DNA of 14,357 bases, from contig DADA01000106.1 of the NCBI GenBank assembly GCA_002494895.1, positions 1 to 14,357 of the forward strand. The letters are read 5' to 3'. Source of the stretch: Nitrososphaera sp. UBA210 (GTDB lineage Archaea > Thermoproteota > Nitrososphaeria > Nitrososphaerales > Nitrososphaeraceae). Of the stretch, positions 4,727-11,828 are shown piece after piece; the first letter of the stretch is position 1, and each line of letters opens with the position of its first letter. Position numbers and translations under genes: made by a program. The notes beneath the pieces are model-generated. The model made no database searches and was not told where the DNA came from. It was given only the letters and a program-made list of their open reading frames with translations.

Positions 4727-6627
4727 CGTTTCGGCTCCTGATAGAATCAGCGCGCAAACTGGTCGAATCAAGCTTGGCGGCAGCAGGCTATCCATCAGTC
4801 GCTTTTGAAGTAACCCAGCCCCCGCGCAAGGAATTTGGCGATCTCACATGCAATGTGGCTTTTCAGCTTGGCAAGCACGCCAAAAAGCCTCCAGCAAAAA
4901 TTGCAACAGAGCTGGTCGAGGTGCTAAGACCCATGCTTTTGGCAGACCAGCATATCAAGTCAGTCGAGCCCCACCCCGCCGGATACATCAATTTTATCGC
5001 CGACCATCGCGCGCTTTCAAAGATCACCCTAGGCCAGGTCCTAGAAAATCCAGAACAATATGGTACTCACGATGTGGGCCATGGCCAGCACGTGGTCATA
5101 GAGCACACGAGCGTCAACCCCAACAAGGCGCTCCACGTGGGGCACGTTCGAAATGTCGTTCTCGGAGATACCCTTTACAGAATGATGAAGGCTACAAATC
5201 ACAGAGTCACCGTGCTGAATTATGTCGACGACTCTGGTTTGCAGGTTGCAGACGTTGTCATGGCATTCAAGTACGGCGGGTTTCCCGCCGATGGCCCCTC
5301 TGGCAAGAAATTTGACCAGTACGTTGGGGACGAGGTCTATGTGAAGATAAATGAAAGGTACGAAAAGGATCCTGAACTAGTTGAAAAGCGCAAGGTCGTG
5401 CTGCGTGAAATAGAAGAGGGCAAGTCGGATATTGGCCGCTTTGCCGCGGACGTTACCCTGCGAGTTCTGCAAGAGCAATTGAGGACTTGCTGGCGGATGA
5501 AGGCTCGCTACGACCTTTTGAATTTTGAATCGCAAATTGTCACCTCCAGATTGTGGGCCGAAGCATTTGAAATCCTGAAGAAAAGTAATATGGTTCGGCT
5601 CGAAACCGAAGGCAAGAACATCGGATGCTGGGTCATAGAGGCGAAGGAGGAAGAAGACAAGATCCTGGTGAGAAGCGACGGGACAGCCACCTACATCGCA
5701 AAAGACATCCCTTATGCCGCATGGAAGTTAGGAATAGTTGAAGATCCATTCTCGTACAAGGAATTCACAAAGCAGTGGGATGGTTCCGCGCTTTACAGAA
5801 CTGCTCCGGATGGCGAAAGGATGCAGGAAGTAGAGTTCAACGGCGGTGAATTGGTGATTACTATCATAGACTCGCGCCAGGGCCGCTTGCAGAGGATAAT
5901 ATCGCAAGTCCTTTCCCAAATAGGAACACGCGATGGAAATCATCAGTACCACCACCTCGGCTACGAGGCCGTCACGATCAGCTCTGAAACTGCAAAGACC
6001 CTTGGAATCGATATTGGAGATAGGCAGTTCATGCACATGTCAGGCAGAAAAGGCATCTATGTGAATGCTGACTATGTTATGGACACCTTGCATGCAAAGG
6101 CATTCGAAGAAGTGAGGACACGGAATCCCGAGCTCCAGGATAGTCGGCTGCATGAAATTGCAGAGGAGATCGCAATCTCTGCGCTTCGATATAACATGAT
6201 AAAACAGGATCTGGACAAGACGATTACCTTTGACATCAAGGAGTCACTCAGCCTTGAAGGAGACACAGGACCCTACCTCCAATACGCATATGCAAGGTCG
6301 CAGCGGATCCTAGAGAAATTCGGTGAGCAAATTGCTAGTGGGCGGTTTGAGCTTCTAGTACACGACTCTGAGGTTTCCGTGATTAAAGAGATCTCCAAGC
6401 TTGACCTCGTAATGGAAGATGCCGTAAAGTCTCTTTCGCCCAAGTCGATTGCTCGATATGCATACTCGCTGGCGACGGCCTTTAACCTCTTTTACGAGAA
6501 GGTCCCGGTGCTAAAGGAAGAAAACCCGGACGTCAGAATGGCCCGGCTTGGACTTGTAAAGGCATTCGGGATTACACTTGAAAACTCGCTCAAAATCCTT
6601 GGATTAACTGCCCTCGAACGGATGTAG
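4723..6627 (+). CDS. argS: Arginyl-tRNA synthetase
   Basis: A class I synthetase of 634 aa that charges tRNA-Arg with arginine. Domains: N-terminal Arg-specific domain (about 1-110, with FGDLTCNVAFQLGK at 38-51), the Rossmann catalytic core with the HIGH motif as HVGH at 138-141 in the ArgRS-specific context TSVNPNKALHVGHVRN, the second signature MSGRKG at 439-444 in place of KMSKS, and a DALR anticodon-binding domain (about 510-634, with GPYLQYAYARSQRIL at its start and ending LKILGLTALERM). Length and motif order fit archaeal ArgRS. The TTG start overlaps the stop of the phosphatase gene by 4 nt (TTGA), so translation is likely coupled. A substrate tRNA, tRNA-Arg(CCG), is encoded 1.6 kb upstream on the other strand. 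Confidence 0.97.
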   Translation: MTFRLLIESARKLVESSLAAAGYPSVAFEVTQPPRKEFGDLTCNVAFQLGKHAKKPPAKIATELVEVLRPMLLADQHIKSVEPHPAGYINFIADHRALSKITLGQVLENPEQYGTHDVGHGQHVVIEHTSVNPNKALHVGHVRNVVLGDTLYRMMKATNHRVTVLNYVDDSGLQVADVVMAFKYGGFPADGPSGKKFDQYVGDEVYVKINERYEKDPELVEKRKVVLREIEEGKSDIGRFAADVTLRVLQEQLRTCWRMKARYDLLNFESQIVTSRLWAEAFEILKKSNMVRLETEGKNIGCWVIEAKEEEDKILVRSDGTATYIAKDIPYAAWKLGIVEDPFSYKEFTKQWDGSALYRTAPDGERMQEVEFNGGELVITIIDSRQGRLQRIISQVLSQIGTRDGNHQYHHLGYEAVTISSETAKTLGIDIGDRQFMHMSGRKGIYVNADYVMDTLHAKAFEEVRTRNPELQDSRLHEIAEEIAISALRYNMIKQDLDKTITFDIKESLSLEGDTGPYLQYAYARSQRILEKFGEQIASGRFELLVHDSEVSVIKEISKLDLVMEDAVKSLSPKSIARYAYSLATAFNLFYEKVPVLKEENPDVRMARLGLVKAFGITLENSLKILGLTALERM

Positions 6628-6661
6628 GGCGGTGAATCGCATGCATGTTGTGCCTTGAGGT

Positions 6662-6671
6662 TGATTTTTAT
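6662..6671 (+). promoter_or_regulatory. TATA box of trmI
   Basis: TGATTTTTATC spans about 6662-6672, 29-38 bp before the TTG at 6700. It lies in the 72-bp gap after argS and suggests that trmI has its own leaderless or short-leader transcript. Confidence 0.4.
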
Positions 6672-6699
6672 CCCCTAGATCTCGCAGCCCTATCCTGTA

Positions 6700-7545
6700 T
6701 TGGCCAAGATCCAGGAAGGTGGGCATGTGCTCCTTTTTCATACTCCGCGCAAAAAGTGGCTCGCAAAAGTCACACAGGACAAGAAGCTCCATACTCATCT
6801 TGGCATCATCGACATTTCTTCCACCATTGGGATGGAGTATGGATCGGCGGTCAGGACGACGGAAGGCAAGGTCGTTTTCCTCATAGAACCAACGCTACAT
6901 GACTTTATCATGAAGTCGGAACGAAGAACTCAGATCGTCTATCCAAAAGATCTGGGATACATCGCTGCCAGGACTGGCTTGAAGAATGGATCTAAAGTAC
7001 TGGAGATAGGCACCGGGTCTGGCGCGCTTGCTACCTTTATGGCAGGGATCGTAAAGCCGGACGGCCATATTTACAGCTACGATGTCAACGCCGAGTTCAT
7101 GGAGATAGCTAGGCGTAACCTAGAGAAAGCAGGGATGATAGATTTTGTGACCATGAACCAGCATGACCCCCACGAAGGCGTCGATATTCGCGAAGCCGAC
7201 ATTGCGGTCGTGGACCTGGGAGACCCTTGGACGGTCATGAATCAAGTGTACGATGCGCTGAAAGGCAGCGGTGCTTTTGTTGCGATTTGTCCCACCATGA
7301 ACCAGATCGAAAAGACCGCTACAGAGCTGAAGCGATCGGGGTTTGCAGATGTTGACAGTGTCGAGCTAATGATCCGTACCATGGAGGCAAGAGAGGGGAT
7401 GACACGGCCCTCAATGAGGATGATAGGACACACCACCTACCTGGTATTCGCCAGAAAGGTCCAGAAGCAGGAGCAGCCGCCTGACTTTGTCGAGATCACC
7501 CCTGACGTTGAAGAAGAAACTGAACCTGAAAAGTCAGAAGATTAG
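6700..7545 (+). CDS. trmI: tRNA (adenine-N1)-methyltransferase TrmI (m1A57/58)
   Basis: A 281-aa SAM-dependent methyltransferase of the TrmI family. The N-terminal beta-barrel (about 1-70) starts MAKIQEGGHVLLFHTPRKKW, followed by the diagnostic ERRTQIVYPKDLGYI at 74-88, SAM-binding motif I VLEIGTGSG at 100-108, the acidic strand IYSYDVN at 124-130 and the catalytic-loop motif DLGDPW at 172-177. Archaeal homologues methylate N1 of A58, and in some species also A57, in the tRNA T-loop, stabilising the elbow; they work as tetramers. The last 30 residues (PPDFVEITPDVEEETEPEKS and following) are an acidic tail likely to be disordered. The TTG start matches the conserved beginning of the first beta strand. 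Confidence 0.9.
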   Translation: MAKIQEGGHVLLFHTPRKKWLAKVTQDKKLHTHLGIIDISSTIGMEYGSAVRTTEGKVVFLIEPTLHDFIMKSERRTQIVYPKDLGYIAARTGLKNGSKVLEIGTGSGALATFMAGIVKPDGHIYSYDVNAEFMEIARRNLEKAGMIDFVTMNQHDPHEGVDIREADIAVVDLGDPWTVMNQVYDALKGSGAFVAICPTMNQIEKTATELKRSGFADVDSVELMIRTMEAREGMTRPSMRMIGHTTYLVFARKVQKQEQPPDFVEITPDVEEETEPEKSED

Positions 7546-7552
7546 AAGCGAT

Positions 7553-7561
7553 AATGATTTA
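7553..7561 (+). promoter_or_regulatory. TATA-like box of the mevalonate decarboxylase-family gene
   Basis: AATGATTTA at 7553-7561 lies 30-38 bp before the TTG at 7591, within the 45-bp gap after trmI. It is a weaker match than the other TATA boxes here, and co-transcription with trmI is also possible. Confidence 0.3.
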
Positions 7562-7590
7562 GAACGCATTGGGGGAGATGCCGGTGCTAA

Positions 7591-8589
7591 TTGCTTTCGA
7601 CTGCCATGTCGCATCCGAACAAAGCCATAGTGATCTATTGGGGGAACACCAACGATCACCTGAACATACCGTCTAGGACCAGTCTTTCCATGACTCTTCA
7701 CGGAATGAATCGCGAGCTCGACTATACCGTCACTCTGAAAACTGCGAAGGGAGCGCAGAGGGACACTGTAATCATAGACGGCAGCGAGGACAGAGGCGTG
7801 ATCTACGACGATTTTGTCCGCCACCTCGACATCATGCGACAATATACCGGATTCAAAGAAAAGCTAAACGTAGCCACGAGGAAAACATTTCCGATAGGAA
7901 GTGGCCTGGCGGGGTCCGCAGCTGCAGCATCAGCACTTGCCGAAGCGTTTGCAGGTCTTATCGATGGGGGAATGGATAAGAGAAACATTTCGATAATGGC
8001 AAGGAGGGGAAGTGGGTCAGCTGCTAGGTCGGTATTTGGCGGCTTTGTGAAACTTCAAACTGGTACTAATGAAGAATCCTTTGGCGTCCAGCTCTGGGAT
8101 GAGAAGCACTGGGATCTCTGCGATATGATAGCCATTGTTGACCCTGGGATGAAGAAGGTAAAATCCAGCGAGGGTATGCGCCTGTCCAAGCAGACCTGCC
8201 CTAGGAACGTGTATTCCAATTTTGTCTGGATGGCACAAGGTCACGTAGAGCAAGCCGCCGAGGCTGTCGCCATCAGGGATCTCGAAGGACTCGGTAAAGT
8301 CTACGAAGCAGATAACATGCTCTTTAGAACTGTGTGCATGAACACCAAGCCGCCGCTTGATTACTGGTCAAGTGCCACAGAAGATGTCCTTGCTGCCGTA
8401 ACCTTGCTTCGCAGCGAAGGCGTACCGGCCTTTGCAGGAACGGATGCGGGACCAAATGTACACATTCTAACCGGATCTCGACATTCCAAGAAAGTGATTG
8501 AAAAAGTCAAGGAAGTTGCCGGAGTCAATGAAGTCATTCACGCCGTGCCTGGAGAAGGCAGTCGCCGTTTGAGAAAGCATCTGCTATGA
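7591..8589 (+). CDS. Mevalonate (di)phosphate decarboxylase-family GHMP protein
   Basis: A 332-aa GHMP-fold protein of the isoprenoid pathway family that turns (di)phosphomevalonate into isopentenyl (di)phosphate. Family hallmarks: STAMSHPNKAIVIYWGN at 3-19, phosphate loop PIGSGLAGSAAAASAL at 101-116, RRGSGSAARSVFGGFV at 138-153 with the catalytic Arg at 146, and GTDAGPNVH at 283-291 with the catalytic Asp285. Both lysines of the usual KYWGK motif are replaced (Ile15, Asn19), and the SSA of the phosphate loop is GSA. The protein may therefore be a decarboxylase of another phosphorylation state or a mevalonate kinase-like relative rather than a classical diphosphomevalonate decarboxylase. The TTG start is preceded directly by an in-frame TAA and aligns with the conserved ATAxAxPN beginning; ATG 7606 would cut it off. 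Confidence 0.82.
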   Translation: MLSTAMSHPNKAIVIYWGNTNDHLNIPSRTSLSMTLHGMNRELDYTVTLKTAKGAQRDTVIIDGSEDRGVIYDDFVRHLDIMRQYTGFKEKLNVATRKTFPIGSGLAGSAAAASALAEAFAGLIDGGMDKRNISIMARRGSGSAARSVFGGFVKLQTGTNEESFGVQLWDEKHWDLCDMIAIVDPGMKKVKSSEGMRLSKQTCPRNVYSNFVWMAQGHVEQAAEAVAIRDLEGLGKVYEADNMLFRTVCMNTKPPLDYWSSATEDVLAAVTLLRSEGVPAFAGTDAGPNVHILTGSRHSKKVIEKVKEVAGVNEVIHAVPGEGSRRLRKHLL

Positions 8590-8805
8590 CATAATGGAGC
8601 GCTGCTGCTCGCCGGTATTCACCCTGCTTCACCAAAGGCAAGCAATAACAGTTTTCTTACTGGACACCCAACCAAACGCGAACCGCTGTGCGCCTTTGCA
8701 GAGCTGGGAAAAGTCAGCGACGACGGAATCAGCAGGGTAGAATGTTGGGGTACGGTAGCGGGAGAGCTGATTGCAAACTCTGTGGTCGATTCCTGCCACC
8801 GCTAG
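8590..8805 (+). pseudogene. Open frame in phase with the preceding gene, without a start; possible relic
   Basis: After the TGA of the decarboxylase-family gene (8587-8589) the same frame stays open for 71 codons to a TAG at 8803-8805. It reads GALLLAGIHPASPKASNNSF near its beginning and ELIANSVVDSCHR at its end, with mostly G or C in third positions as in neighbouring genes. There is no ATG, GTG or TTG until the last few codons, so it is not an independent gene as it stands. It may be a gene remnant, a readthrough extension or chance. This 233-bp gap (8590-8822) holds nothing else I can support. Confidence 0.25.
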
Positions 8806-8822
8806 TTCCAGGAATTACTGTT

Positions 8823-9365
8823 TCATAGTAGGCTGGGATCAAACTCTACTTGCGTCCCTTCGACCACATTGTACTTTGCAGCAAATCCTGCGACTGTCTC
8901 TAGCACGTAAAGCGCCTCGCCATCTGGCTTGTGTGTAGGACACGAATCAGGGCCGCATGGCTCAAGGCTGTGCTCAATATGGACGACCTCCCTGTCGCTG
9001 TCGATCCATATGATGTCTATTGGGAATTTCATGCCTTTCATCCAGAATCCGTATTCATTTTCCTTCGAAAAGACAAATAGCATCGCCTCGCTCTCTTGAA
9101 GATCGTCCTTTACAGCCAAGCCTTTGGATCTCTGATCGCCAGTTGATGCGATGTCAGCGACCAGGTGGACGCCGTTGACTGTTACATTGATCTGCTTGTA
9201 GCTATCCATTCCCGCAGGGATATCGGTATTCGAACTGTTGTCGGAGGTGGCTGGGGGATCGCCAACGTCCGCATCTGTGGCGCCGGGGGCATAAAGCAAG
9301 AAGGCGGCGGCTGCGATTCCGACGGCAGCGGCCGCGGCTATGGCTGCGACGGTTATGGCTCGCAA
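8823..9365 (-). CDS. Secreted or membrane-anchored DUF192 protein
   Basis: A 180-aa product with an Ala-rich hydrophobic N-terminus (residues 4-26), either a membrane anchor or a signal peptide, and a Thr/Ser/Asp-rich linker to about residue 55. The rest is a DUF192 domain: QRSKGLAVKDDL at 78-89, EAMLFVFS at 93-100, FWMKGMKFPIDIIWID at 107-122, VVHIEHSLEPC at 127-137 and YVLETVAGFAAKYNVVEG at 153-170. The function of the family is not established; members are usually extracytoplasmic. The insert CGPDSCPTH at 137-145 has two cysteines that could form a disulfide outside the cell. The start is TTG (9363-9365), 26 bp downstream of a TATA box. Confidence 0.87.
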   Translation of the reverse strand: MRAITVAAIAAAAAVGIAAAAFLLYAPGATDADVGDPPATSDNSSNTDIPAGMDSYKQINVTVNGVHLVADIASTGDQRSKGLAVKDDLQESEAMLFVFSKENEYGFWMKGMKFPIDIIWIDSDREVVHIEHSLEPCGPDSCPTHKPDGEALYVLETVAGFAAKYNVVEGTQVEFDPSLL

Positions 9366-9390
9366 GCAATCGAGTATTGGCTCTCTTCTC

Positions 9391-9400
9391 TATTTAATTC
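9391..9400 (-). promoter_or_regulatory. TATA box of the DUF192 gene
   Basis: GAATTAAATA on the minus strand at 9391-9400 lies 26-35 bp before the TTG at 9365. The box overlaps the TGA stop (9399-9401) of the decayed TrmB-like gene end and belongs to a conserved stretch also found after the intact TrmB-like gene (GAATCAAATA at 11882-11891). Confidence 0.5.
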
Positions 9401-9473
9401 ATATTGGAATGGACGTGGCAAGGCGAAGGTGGACGAGTTGTGACCCTTTGCCATTGGGTGAATCATTCGGGAG
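9399..9473 (-). pseudogene. Decayed 3' end of a TrmB-like regulator gene
   Basis: The minus strand from 9458 down to the TGA at 9399-9401 reads PNGKGSQLVHLRLATSIPI, nearly the same as the last residues of the intact TrmB-like protein, PNGKGAQVVHLRLAHSISS. Many of the codon differences are silent (for example CTT/CTA and CGC/CGA), so the copy was under protein-level selection before it was lost. Upstream, the match continues to about 9473 (ATGATTCA against ATAATGCAG) but with a 1-nt deletion, and then disappears. Nothing else of the roughly 1.1-kb gene is present. It sits directly upstream of the DUF192 gene, at the left edge of the AT-rich cassette. Confidence 0.72.
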
Positions 9474-9541
9474 GAACTCAAAAAGAATCTAAGAACTACT
9501 GTTCGTTGGATGTGTAGCACGGTATTATCCGGGCACCACAT

Positions 9542-9555
9542 AGATTAAATAATCT
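9542..9555. promoter_or_regulatory. AT-rich palindrome upstream of the FkbM gene
   Basis: AGATTA-AA-TAATCT is a perfect 6-2-6 inverted repeat just before the tandem duplication and 39 bp before the first ATG. It could be an operator or an additional TATA-like element; no protein partner is identified. Confidence 0.3.
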
Positions 9556-9556
9556 C

Positions 9557-9700
9557 GGATAATTTTAAAATTCGGCTAGGAAAAGTTAGATTAATGATAC
9601 AGAGAGCCGATAGACTAATTGATAAATTGGATGATTTTAAAATTCGGCTAGGAAAAGTTAGATTAATGATACAGAGAGCCGATAGACTAATTGATAAATT
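9557..9700 (+). repeat. 72-bp tandem duplication covering promoter and start codon of the FkbM gene
   Basis: Copy 1 (9557-9628) and copy 2 (9629-9700) are identical except for A9561/G9633. The unit is 24 codons long, so it keeps the reading frame. Each copy has a TTTTAAAA box (9563-9570 and 9635-9642) and an ATG 24 bp after the end of that box (9594 and 9666). The near identity indicates a recent event or strong constraint. Confidence 0.97.
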
Positions 9701-10487
9701 CGTAGTCATTTTAGCGATAATACCTTATAGTTTTCTCAAGATATTTTTGTATTTGTTGAAAGGAAAAGACAGAGCGAATAGGATATTACATGCCAGAAAG
9801 ATTTCCCTAGAAACTTTTGTCCTGTCTGACGTTATCGTAAGAATAGAAAACTGCAAGTACATTTTTCGAAAAAAAGAGAGAATCCATTTCGCGGCATCTG
9901 AAACTAGGATTCGAAATTTACTTGAAGGTTTCTTGAACTCTGGTGGCACATTTATTGATATTGGATGCAATGTAGGAATACAATACACACTACCTTTTGC
10001 TCGCCAGCTAGACCAAAACGGCCAGGTGATCGCGATTGACGCCAATCCACGTAACATAAGCAATCTTAGGAGGAACATCGAGCTTAACAGGATGACTAAT
10101 ATAATACCACTAAATTTAGCAATATCCGATCACGACGGCTATTCTACATTTTATTTAACGGGAGAAAGCTGGTCCGGCTCACTTTTGCAACCTACTTCTG
10201 AGGCCCTTCCCATAAAGGTTCACACTAGCACTATTGATTCATTGGTATCTTCACTGAACTTGAGCGCGGACATTGATCTCATCAAGATAGATGTAGAAGG
10301 TAGCGAAGTCGATTGCATCAAAGGCGCAACGCAAACTCTTCAAAAGACAAAGCATATACTCATCGAGTGTCATAGTAACCAAAACAAGCAAGAACTTGAA
10401 AGAATGCTGGATGGTCATTTCATCATTAAGGACATGAAGCACCTTGAAGATTCTGAGTCAACACACATACTTTGTCTTAAAAGATAA
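9594..10487 (+). CDS. FkbM-family SAM-dependent methyltransferase with N-terminal duplication and membrane helix
   Basis: A 297-aa protein. Residues 1-24 and 25-36 repeat MIQRADRLIDK because of the tandem duplication; a start at the second ATG (9666) gives 273 aa and is just as plausible. Residues 36-56 (FVVILAIIPYSFLKIFLYLL) form a membrane helix. The FkbM domain (about 105-275) has SAM motif I FIDIGCNVGIQ at 120-130, AIDANP at 147-152 and the family motif IDLIKIDVEGSE at 227-238. Members O-methylate hydroxyls, often on sugars of glycans or lipids. Together with the convergent glycosyltransferase gene 4 bp away it suggests modification of a surface glycan. Its codons are clearly AT-richer than the flanking housekeeping genes, which suggests acquisition by transfer. 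Confidence 0.85.
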   Translation: MIQRADRLIDKLDDFKIRLGKVRLMIQRADRLIDKFVVILAIIPYSFLKIFLYLLKGKDRANRILHARKISLETFVLSDVIVRIENCKYIFRKKERIHFAASETRIRNLLEGFLNSGGTFIDIGCNVGIQYTLPFARQLDQNGQVIAIDANPRNISNLRRNIELNRMTNIIPLNLAISDHDGYSTFYLTGESWSGSLLQPTSEALPIKVHTSTIDSLVSSLNLSADIDLIKIDVEGSEVDCIKGATQTLQKTKHILIECHSNQNKQELERMLDGHFIIKDMKHLEDSESTHILCLKR

Positions 10488-10491
10488 ATTC

Positions 10492-11655
10492 CTATCTAGA
10501 TTTTTTTGTGCGGAGCAGTTCCGAATATACTTCAATATGTTTCGAAGCAAAAGTATCAATTCGTATTTCAGGGATGAATATTTCCACATTCTTTTTGAAA
10601 TCTTGGTAACATGACGCAAGCCGTTCTATTGCTCTACCTAACATTCGTGGATCTCTCTCTGAAACTACGCCGAGTCCCATGTCAGCAAATTCTCTGAAGA
10701 GCTTCAAATTCGTAGCGACAAACGGCAAGCCCTGCGACAATCCATCAAATAAGACACCAGACGATGATCCAGCGATCCTGCGGGGGATTATCATCGCATC
10801 ACATGCATGAATTAACCTTGACAGGCGTTCATAATCCATGTAATCAAAAGGTAGATTTATCACGTTTTGAGCGCACTGATCACGTTTATGCGACTCATAG
10901 TTGGTTTGTTTAATCACTATGGCCCAACCTTCTGGTAAATCTAGCTCTGATAGAATATCAAACCCTTTAGCGGAAGTGACGTAACCACTTGCTAGAAGCA
11001 ACATCTTATCTGGGGGTAAGCCAAATTCCCTTCTTAGATCCCGCCTAGATCCCTCTGAAACAACGGCGGGTTCAGCAGCATTGTATATTATCTTCCCCCG
11101 TCCGACAAGGTCATAAGAGGTCTTTGAAGCATTTATGACTTCATCTGATAGCCTAGCTATTGCAAATGACTGCGTGTATTTTTTTTTATACATCCATTTT
11201 CTGACAAATGCTCTTAAAGAAATAGGGAGGAAGCTGTACTTGCCTCCTTTTCTCCAAGCCTCTTGATTAGTGAACTCTAAATATTCTTCGTGGGGTATTA
11301 CCGAATGCAGAGTTGTTACTGTTGGAACACCACTATGTAAATAGAATTTTCTCAGTGTGGATCCTTTGATGCTTAGAGCATTAATTATACCTCCACCAGG
11401 TTCAAAGAGCGAGGGTTCGTATTGTACATGGACTAGATCCGGAGCAATCTCTTGGACAACCCCAAGAATTTCATCGGAGTTTTTGTAGCTACCGGGCTGG
11501 ATAACCTTGTGTAGATTATCGTCTTCTAATGTATTCGATTTTTCGCAGATTACTTCCACGTCAACATGTTTTCTCAGAGCGTGAACCAAATTGCTTGCGT
11601 ATCTACCTACACCACCTAATGCGGAAAATTTCCCCGAGACCATCAGAATTCTCAA
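10492..11655 (-). CDS. GT-B glycosyltransferase, group 1/GT4-like
   Basis: A 387-aa protein with two Rossmann-like halves. The N-terminal half starts RILMVSGKFSALGGVGRYAS with the acceptor-side glycine loop GGVGR at 14-18, and has APDLVHVQYEPSLF at 71-84 and TTLHS at 114-118. The C-terminal half has LLASGYVTSAKGFD at 220-233 and the sugar-nucleotide site SSSGVLFDGLSQGLPFVATN at 297-316, where Asp304 takes the place of the first Glu of the usual EX7E motif. Such enzymes transfer a sugar from a nucleotide donor onto a growing glycan or lipid; donor and acceptor are not predictable. The TTG start (11653-11655) keeps the first beta strand complete; the ATG four codons further in would cut it. AT-rich like the FkbM gene. 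Confidence 0.85.
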   Translation of the reverse strand: MRILMVSGKFSALGGVGRYASNLVHALRKHVDVEVICEKSNTLEDDNLHKVIQPGSYKNSDEILGVVQEIAPDLVHVQYEPSLFEPGGGIINALSIKGSTLRKFYLHSGVPTVTTLHSVIPHEEYLEFTNQEAWRKGGKYSFLPISLRAFVRKWMYKKKYTQSFAIARLSDEVINASKTSYDLVGRGKIIYNAAEPAVVSEGSRRDLRREFGLPPDKMLLLASGYVTSAKGFDILSELDLPEGWAIVIKQTNYESHKRDQCAQNVINLPFDYMDYERLSRLIHACDAMIIPRRIAGSSSGVLFDGLSQGLPFVATNLKLFREFADMGLGVVSERDPRMLGRAIERLASCYQDFKKNVEIFIPEIRIDTFASKHIEVYSELLRTKKSR

Positions 11656-11686
11656 TGTTACTTTGCACCTTGTTCAGTGCGTTGCG

Positions 11687-11695
11687 TTTTTATCG
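11687..11695 (-). promoter_or_regulatory. TATA-like box of the glycosyltransferase gene
   Basis: CGATAAAAAC on the minus strand (about 11686-11695) lies 31-40 bp before the TTG at 11655, leaving room for a leader of several nucleotides. The remaining intergenic stretch up to 11828 is AT-rich with no supported gene. Confidence 0.35.
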
Positions 11696-11828
11696 CGACT
11701 CAAAGCGTGCTTTAGATTGAAGGTTAGGCTGTATATCAACTTAAACCTAGTCGTACGTATGCTTGGATGAGTAGATTAGAAATAAATCATCAATATATAC
11801 AAAACTTTTAGCAGCCCGATGACATGAG

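Noticed and set aside
4848..5315. 155-codon plus-strand frame inside argS
   Set aside because: Out-of-frame shadow of argS, which has complete synthetase motifs here.
8594..8740. ATG-started 48-codon frame (MERCCSPVF...) after the decarboxylase-family gene
   Set aside because: Composition is not convincing, with several rare residues clustered, and it competes with a more gene-like frame in the same place.
8590..8822. tRNA-like or riboswitch element (GGTCGATTCC near 8783)
   Set aside because: The stretch resembles a T-loop by sequence only; no matching acceptor or D-arm could be found on either strand.
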